Assembly: GCA_964517125.1 (NCBI GenBank)
Contig: CAZFBD010000006.1
Coordinates: forward strand, 1 to 64,000
Reading direction: 5' to 3'
Length of the DNA stretch: 64,000 bases
Source of the DNA: SHLQ01 sp964517125
Lineage (GTDB): Bacteria > Actinomycetota > Acidimicrobiia > Acidimicrobiales > SHLQ01
In this document: positions 59,706-64,000 of the stretch, piece by piece
Numbering within the stretch: the first letter of the stretch is position 1
Layout of the letters: each line of letters begins with the position of its first letter
Made by a program: the position numbers and the translations under genes
Notes under the pieces: model-generated
The model's input: the letters and a program-made list of their open reading frames with translations, nothing else
Databases searched by the model: none
Told to the model about the DNA's origin: nothing

Positions 59706-60284
59706 ATGGGAACCAGAGGAATGCTCGGATTCGTCGTCGACGGCGAGAAAGAGATCATCACCTACAATCACTTCGATTCGTACCCGAGCGGCCTCGGAGC
59801 CGACGTAGCCGAGTGGATCGCTTCGGTCGACGATTGGGAGGCCATACGGCAGCAAGCCCGAGACCTCACCCCGGTCGACGAGGAGAGCAAGCCAACCGAG
59901 GACGAGCTAGCCAAGCTAAGCCGCTGGCATAACTCGATGGTGAGCGAGGGCGACGATTGGTACTCGCTACTACGGGGGACCCAAGGTAAGCCGGGCGAGA
60001 TCCTGGATTGCGGCTATTGGGTCCCCAATAACGGCTTTGTATCGGACTCGCTATTCTGCGAGTGGGGATACTTCATCGACCTGGACACGGCGACTTTCGA
60101 GGTCTACCGAGGGTTTCAGAGGAGCCCTCACGAGTCCGGGCGGTTTGCCGGTCGAGTCCGTTCGAAAGAACCGCTTGAGTATTACCCGATCAAGCTCGTC
60201 GGCTCGTCGAGCCTAGGGTCGTCAGCTAAGCGACTGATCGACGAAGTCGAAGCGGCCGAGCGGGCCGAGTATGAAAACGACTAA
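59706..60284 (+). CDS. Conserved-type phage/actinobacterial protein (GTRG family)
   Basis: 192 residues beginning MGTRGMLGFVVDGEKEI followed by YNHFDSYPSGLG, a start I recognise from a common uncharacterised family in phages and actinobacteria. Contains CGYWVPNNGF and CEWGYFIDLD. Function unknown. Confidence 0.65.
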   Translation: MGTRGMLGFVVDGEKEIITYNHFDSYPSGLGADVAEWIASVDDWEAIRQQARDLTPVDEESKPTEDELAKLSRWHNSMVSEGDDWYSLLRGTQGKPGEILDCGYWVPNNGFVSDSLFCEWGYFIDLDTATFEVYRGFQRSPHESGRFAGRVRSKEPLEYYPIKLVGSSSLGSSAKRLIDEVEAAERAEYEND

Positions 60285-60304
60285 GAGCGTGCGGGAACCA
60301 TGAG

Positions 60305-60334
60305 GGAGGGTCGGGCTTACGGGCTCGACCCTCC
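60305..60334 (+). terminator. 9-bp stem terminator
   Basis: GGAGGGTCG (60305-60313) pairs with CGACCCTCC (60326-60334), followed by TTCGCTT. Confidence 0.6.
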
Positions 60335-60370
60335 TTCGCTTAAGCACCTCAACGGAAGGAGAAGTTCGAT

Positions 60371-60898
60371 ATGGGAAAGAAGACGACGCTAACCCGATTC
60401 AACCCGCTGGCTACGATGCCGCTTCACACGGTGGTTCGAGTGGAAGGCGATATCGAGACCGCTCTCGGTTACTACCTAGTCGACGAGCGAGGAGCCTTCG
60501 GGGCGCTGGCTTCCGCCTTCGTTCCGGGCCATGAGGAATGCCGCTCGTGCATCCGTGATGAAGACGTGGAGTGGTTGCTCGTCAAGGTCGCTCTCTACGG
60601 CGTCTCGGCTACTTCGGTCCACGAAGTCCACGGCCAAGAGCACTCTGTGACCCTGGACGGCTTTCGAGGCCACTTCTTCAACGACCGCAAGGACGCCGAA
60701 GAGTACATCGTCCTCAACGTCTCGGCGCGAGAGGATATCGAGGCGGAGGTAAAGGCGGAGGTCCTCGGTCCTAGGGAATGCCCCGGATGCTACGAAGAGG
60801 GCGACGATTGCGGTTGCTGGGATTGCACCGACTGCGGCCTACTCAACCCTCAAGGCGACCCGTGTCAGAACGGTTGCCCGGATCCGACCTTCAACTAG
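60371..60898 (+). CDS. Protein with C-terminal zinc ribbon
   Basis: 175 residues; AAGGAG upstream. Globular N-terminal part, then CPGCYEEGDDCGCWDCTDC with further C-terminal cysteines (about residues 137-171). Function unknown. Confidence 0.6.
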   Translation: MGKKTTLTRFNPLATMPLHTVVRVEGDIETALGYYLVDERGAFGALASAFVPGHEECRSCIRDEDVEWLLVKVALYGVSATSVHEVHGQEHSVTLDGFRGHFFNDRKDAEEYIVLNVSAREDIEAEVKAEVLGPRECPGCYEEGDDCGCWDCTDCGLLNPQGDPCQNGCPDPTFN

Positions 60899-60907
60899 GA
60901 GATCGAG

Positions 60908-61060
60908 ATGGAGCAGCTAGAGAGCCTTCCGAAGTGCTGTTGCCGATGGGGTTCGGCTCGGTCGGGCGAGTGGCCCGAGTTTCAGTGCCGAGGATGTCAG
61001 GTCCACATCGAGGACCTAATGGTTTCGAGGTCTTGCGCTCGCCACAAAGCCGAGTCTTAG
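60908..61060 (+). CDS. 50-residue zinc-ribbon protein
   Basis: AGGAG lies upstream of the ATG. CCCRWGS and CRGCQVH then CARH: a likely treble-clef or ribbon. Ends 18 nt before the next promoter. Confidence 0.5.
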   Translation: MEQLESLPKCCCRWGSARSGEWPEFQCRGCQVHIEDLMVSRSCARHKAES

Positions 61061-61077
61061 GAATTTGTAATTAGGGG

Positions 61078-61107
61078 TTGACGTAATCACGACGACGGAG
61101 CTAGGGT
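61078..61107 (+). promoter_or_regulatory. Leaderless promoter (AGGGGTTGAC class)
   Basis: TAATTAGGGG, -35 TTGACG (61078-61083), 18-bp spacer, -10 TAGGGT (61102-61107), ATG at 61115 after 7 nt. Confidence 0.7.
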
Positions 61108-61114
61108 TGTGGCT

Positions 61115-61678
61115 ATGGAAACTCATCTAGAAGACGGCAAGATCAACTACGTACTCGAAGAGGCGGCCGACGGTACCTATACCGTTTCGAGCTTCGACCT
61201 AGCGAGCGACTCAACCAGCAACCACGGCAAGACCGAGGCGGCGAGCATCCCCTCCCTCATCACGGCGACCGTTATTGGCCAAGCCCTAGCAGAGTCGTGC
61301 ATTGTCCCGGAGGGCGTCTTTATCCCTCCGGCAGCCGAAGAGGTAGAACTCGTCTACGGCGGCGACCGCTCGAAGCCAGCCTTCGGTTACGAGGTCCGAC
61401 GAATCCAGGTCAACGAGAAGATGGGCAAGGCAACGATCGCCTTGGTCGCTCCCGACGGGACTTTCATCGCGGAGTCCAAGGGCAAGCGAGGCTACTCCGC
61501 TACTCACGTCGTCTTGGTCTACTATCCCGGCGACCGGTTCCCGGTCCTCTTCTCGATATCGAAGAGCGCCGAGTCAGCGGGCAAGACGCTGGATACTGAA
61601 CGTAGCCGTTACTGCGCCTTCCGACCGAAGTCGGAACAAGAGCAATTCAAGGGATGGGTAGTTCCGGTCCAGTACTGA
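61115..61678 (+). CDS. Leaderless protein, function unknown
   Basis: 187 residues; the ATG at 61115 is preferred to a GTG 6 nt earlier because of promoter spacing. Beta-rich. Its first 14 nt (ATGGAAACTCATCT) are identical to those of the leftward gene at 38146. Confidence 0.6.
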   Translation: METHLEDGKINYVLEEAADGTYTVSSFDLASDSTSNHGKTEAASIPSLITATVIGQALAESCIVPEGVFIPPAAEEVELVYGGDRSKPAFGYEVRRIQVNEKMGKATIALVAPDGTFIAESKGKRGYSATHVVLVYYPGDRFPVLFSISKSAESAGKTLDTERSRYCAFRPKSEQEQFKGWVVPVQY

Positions 61679-61744
61679 GATCTTCGGCTAGAGCAGCCGA
61701 GAGCAAGAAGAAGAATCATCAAGCGAACCAAGGAGATTGGAATC

Positions 61745-62395
61745 ATGAAGATGTTGCAGGTAATTCTAGGAAGCCCGAGCGGGCGAGGAGAATCGGAAGC
61801 GGTTAAGGAGATCCGCGAAGATACGAGCGGACTCGTGAGGACGCTTCGACTCTTTCAAGCGTTGTTCCTCCTGGCCGGTCTCGGGTCGGTCGCCGGTAAC
61901 TTCATGGCAGCGGAGCCGAGCCTCGCAAGTCGAGTCGTCTTCGTCGCCCTCCCCCTCACGGCGATCATCATGGTCGAGGCGGCCCAGTTCCGTCATCGGT
62001 CTCGATTCGCCGAAGAGACGAGCCGGATCGATTGGCCGCAGATCGGCGCTTGGGCGATAACGCTTGTAATCGCCGGGAAGTCCGTAAGCCATATCTACGC
62101 CTGGGGCGACGCGGTGGGTCTCGGAACCTACGGAGCGGCCGTGCTGGTCTTTATGATCGACGGCATCGCCGCCCTTGCGCTTATCCGGATGAAGACGATC
62201 CGAACTCAGATGGGCTTCAACGATCGACTCATCGTTTGGGTCAAGGCGATCGAGTCCGCCGAGCGCAAGGCGAAGAGCGAGGCTACGAGGGCCAAGCGGC
62301 GAGCCGCCCGGAAGCCGAAGGCCGCCAAGGGCAAGACCGAGCCGTCGGTCGATAAGCCTGAACCGCTCAAGCTCGTAGAAGCGGAGACGTCGTGA
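61745..62395 (+). CDS. Multi-TM protein, DUF2637-like
   Basis: 216 residues; AAGGAG upstream. About four hydrophobic helices between residues 37 and 142, then a strongly basic C-terminal tail (RAKRRAARKPKAAKGK). Resembles actinobacterial DUF2637-type membrane proteins associated with mobile elements; uncertain. Confidence 0.5.
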   Translation: MKMLQVILGSPSGRGESEAVKEIREDTSGLVRTLRLFQALFLLAGLGSVAGNFMAAEPSLASRVVFVALPLTAIIMVEAAQFRHRSRFAEETSRIDWPQIGAWAITLVIAGKSVSHIYAWGDAVGLGTYGAAVLVFMIDGIAALALIRMKTIRTQMGFNDRLIVWVKAIESAERKAKSEATRAKRRAARKPKAAKGKTEPSVDKPEPLKLVEAETS

Positions 62396-62610
62396 GTAGC
62401 TTCGCCATAGTCGCAATCAATCACGACGGCGATTGCGAGGGATGTCTAGAGTCCGCCGTCAACGCTCGGGCGATGGCCCGAACCTCCGGAGCGGTCCGCA
62501 GCTCCCACTCCGACGGCCGGGGCCACGGGGCCACCGTCGAGCGAGGGGAGGACGTCCTCCCGGAACGGTCTAACGAGGGATTCACGCTCTTGAAGGGAGC
62601 CACGCAATGA
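62392..62610 (+). CDS. Small protein, function unknown
   Basis: 72 residues, GTGA overlap. Cysteine pair CEGC near residue 15, then Gly/Ser/His-rich. Function unknown. Confidence 0.5.
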   Translation: MSSFAIVAINHDGDCEGCLESAVNARAMARTSGAVRSSHSDGRGHGATVERGEDVLPERSNEGFTLLKGATQ

Positions 62611-62954
62611 TCGAACCTATTCGAGTCCTCATCCAGCCAGAGATGCTTACCGGCCTCGCCAAGGCCCGAATGCGAGTCGAGCGAGGGGAGGCCAAAGAGG
62701 TCTCGGTAAACAACCTCGCCTACCAAGCGTCGGTTCAGTCAGCGCTCCCGTTCCTCGCTTGCCTAGTTCCGGATGCGGTCGCCGTCGAGGAAGACGGTAA
62801 TCATCCTTGGCTCGTCGCTCTTGGGAACTTCGCTATCCAGTCGAAAGATTCGCAATGGGACGACGTAGCCGAGCAGCACGTAAGCGAGAAGCTCGCCGTC
62901 TACCTCAACGGAGTCCAGTCGGCGAAGGACGCTGAGCGGAGGATGGCAAGGTGA
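62607..62954 (+). CDS. Small protein, function unknown
   Basis: 115 residues in an ATGA overlap. Largely helical. Function unknown. Confidence 0.55.
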   Translation: MIEPIRVLIQPEMLTGLAKARMRVERGEAKEVSVNNLAYQASVQSALPFLACLVPDAVAVEEDGNHPWLVALGNFAIQSKDSQWDDVAEQHVSEKLAVYLNGVQSAKDAERRMAR

Positions 62955-63541
62955 GTCGAGTGGTCGATAGCGATCCGATCTTGGCTTGGCTCTTCGAGGT
63001 CATGGCCAAAGAGGGCGAGGAGATGAGCGACGACGAGATAGCCGTCTTCCAGGAGATAGCGAACTACCGTTGCGGCCAGCTATCGGAGGTACCGCCCGAA
63101 GGGGAAACGAACGGCGAGCTTCTCGCCACGGCGGCCCCGAAGCCGGTAGACCCGTTGTGTGTCGAATGCAACGGCGATCTCCGGTGGCATATCACGCTCG
63201 CCTCCGGGGGGATTCCGGGAGACGTCGAGCCGATGCTTTGTCAGCGTTGCGTTCACTGCAAGAAGACGGGAGCAACGGTCCGGCCCGGTCCCGTAATGAA
63301 CCACCTAATCAACGGCGGCTCCTTCCGAGCGAAGACCGTCGTTGTTCTTAGGACCGAGGTCTCCAACGTCTTCGCCTACGCCATCGAGCTAGAAGACGGG
63401 ACGCCGGTCCACTCCTTCGGAGAGGTCGAGTCTGGGACCAAGGCTGAGCCGATCGTTCCCACGAAGAGCGACGCGCTGGAGGCCGTCGTAGCGGAAGGCT
63501 TCGGTATAGCCGCCGAGTACGTAGTCCTAGGGGCGAGATGA
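62951..63541 (+). CDS. Protein with central zinc ribbon
   Basis: 196 residues, GTGA overlap. Helical N-terminus, CVECNGDLRWH (about 71) and CQRCVHC (about 97) form a zinc ribbon, C-terminal beta domain. Function unknown. Confidence 0.55.
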   Translation: MSRVVDSDPILAWLFEVMAKEGEEMSDDEIAVFQEIANYRCGQLSEVPPEGETNGELLATAAPKPVDPLCVECNGDLRWHITLASGGIPGDVEPMLCQRCVHCKKTGATVRPGPVMNHLINGGSFRAKTVVVLRTEVSNVFAYAIELEDGTPVHSFGEVESGTKAEPIVPTKSDALEAVVAEGFGIAAEYVVLGAR

Positions 63542-63870
63542 CGAATCCGTGCCACGTAGCCGATTCGCAATGCCTCATGCCAGCGAACCACCCGAACCCG
63601 AAGCGGTTGCGGACCCGTTGCGTCTCTTGCGGTAATGGGGTTTGCGTTGCTTGCTCGATCCTGACGAAAGCTAAAGACCTGCCCGTCAAAGGTCGATGGT
63701 GCGGCGCTTGCCTCGATTCAAGAACGAGGGTCGTCTTCGATCCGATCTTGGTCCGCTACTGGTATCACCAGGTCTCGCTAGCCGGTTACTCGCCGGGCGA
63801 TCAATCGAGTGAGGACCAAGTAAACGATTGGATCGAAGGCCGCAGGCGGGAGCTATCTAGAAGAATCTAG
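63538..63870 (+). CDS. Zinc-binding protein
   Basis: 110 residues, ATGA overlap. CVSCGNGVCVACS and CGACLD give paired CxxC motifs similar to short zinc-finger modules in actinophages. Function unknown. Confidence 0.55.
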   Translation: MTNPCHVADSQCLMPANHPNPKRLRTRCVSCGNGVCVACSILTKAKDLPVKGRWCGACLDSRTRVVFDPILVRYWYHQVSLAGYSPGDQSSEDQVNDWIEGRRRELSRRI

Positions 63871-63889
63871 ATAAATCTGTAAATAGGGG

Positions 63890-63918
63890 TTGACGTATTC
63901 GGTACGGCAAGGCATGAT
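63890..63918 (+). promoter_or_regulatory. Leaderless promoter (AGGGGTTGAC class)
   Basis: TAAATAGGGG, -35 TTGACG (63890-63895), 17-bp spacer, -10 CATGAT (63913-63918), ATG at 63925 after 6 nt. Confidence 0.7.
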
Positions 63919-63924
63919 AAGTAC

Positions 63925-64000
63925 ATGAACAGCAACGGAATCAAGAACCTCTTCTACTCGGCACCGGACGGCAGGATCTTCCGGGCAATCACTCAAGGCG
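63925..64000 (+). CDS. Leaderless gene, truncated by window end
   Basis: First 25 codons of a gene (MNSNGIKNLFYSAPDGRIF...). Shares the ATGAAC start context of several genes in this promoter class. Function cannot be judged. Confidence 0.5.
   Translation, partial: MNSNGIKNLFYSAPDGRIFRAITQG

Noticed and set aside
60300..60394. Short frame from the ATG at 60300
   Set aside because: Overlaps the terminator hairpin and the next gene, Arg-rich random-like composition.

Overview
This window reads as part of a tailed phage genome (siphovirus morphology: major capsid protein, tail tube, a 1,620-residue tape measure, tail assembly chaperone with -1 frameshift, terminase). DNA is moderately GC-rich, TTG/GTG starts are common, and many genes appear to be translated from leaderless mRNAs with TANNNT-type -10 boxes, so I infer an actinobacterial host. 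This is inference; no host gene is present to prove it.

Layout. 0.1-34.1 kb is a rightward virion module: promoter, capsid protein, then about 16 kb of large cysteine-rich and repeat-rich surface or fibre-like proteins (including collagen-like and beta-helix proteins), the tail tube, connector proteins, chaperone, tape measure and minor tail proteins. 34.2-37.9 kb holds small rightward genes ending in a tRNA-Cys(GCA) and a terminator. 38.0-43.3 kb is a patchwork of short genes, most driven by near-identical promoters with an AGGGGTTGAC block and the start codon 5-7 nt after the -10 box. 43.3-45.4 kb is a leftward set (coiled-coil protein, membrane protein resembling DUF1360, zinc/nuclease-like protein). 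45.5-51.3 kb is a tightly overlapping rightward operon: ParB-like protein, a TET/JBP-like dioxygenase, a base-pyrophosphorylase-like protein, an FAD oxidoreductase, a P-loop kinase, then small and large terminase. 51.3-64 kb contains small accessory genes (membrane proteins, zinc-ribbon proteins, a bPH/SHOCT protein) and long structured noncoding stretches.

The most interesting points are (1) the TET-kinase-pyrophosphorylase-FAD gene set, which predicts post-replicative hypermodification of a pyrimidine (probably cytosine), co-transcribed with the terminase; (2) about 770-830 nt of gene-free, highly structured sequence at 52.95-53.78 kb that looks like a large ornate phage RNA; (3) a second, 171-nt RNA closed by a 13-bp perfect helix at 42.58-42.75 kb; (4) an array of at least 12 leaderless promoters sharing a conserved block over the -35 box; and (5) an unusually cysteine-rich virion paired with a phage-encoded tRNA-Cys. 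No portal, maturation protease, lysin, polymerase or cytosine methyltransferase was recognised in the window.
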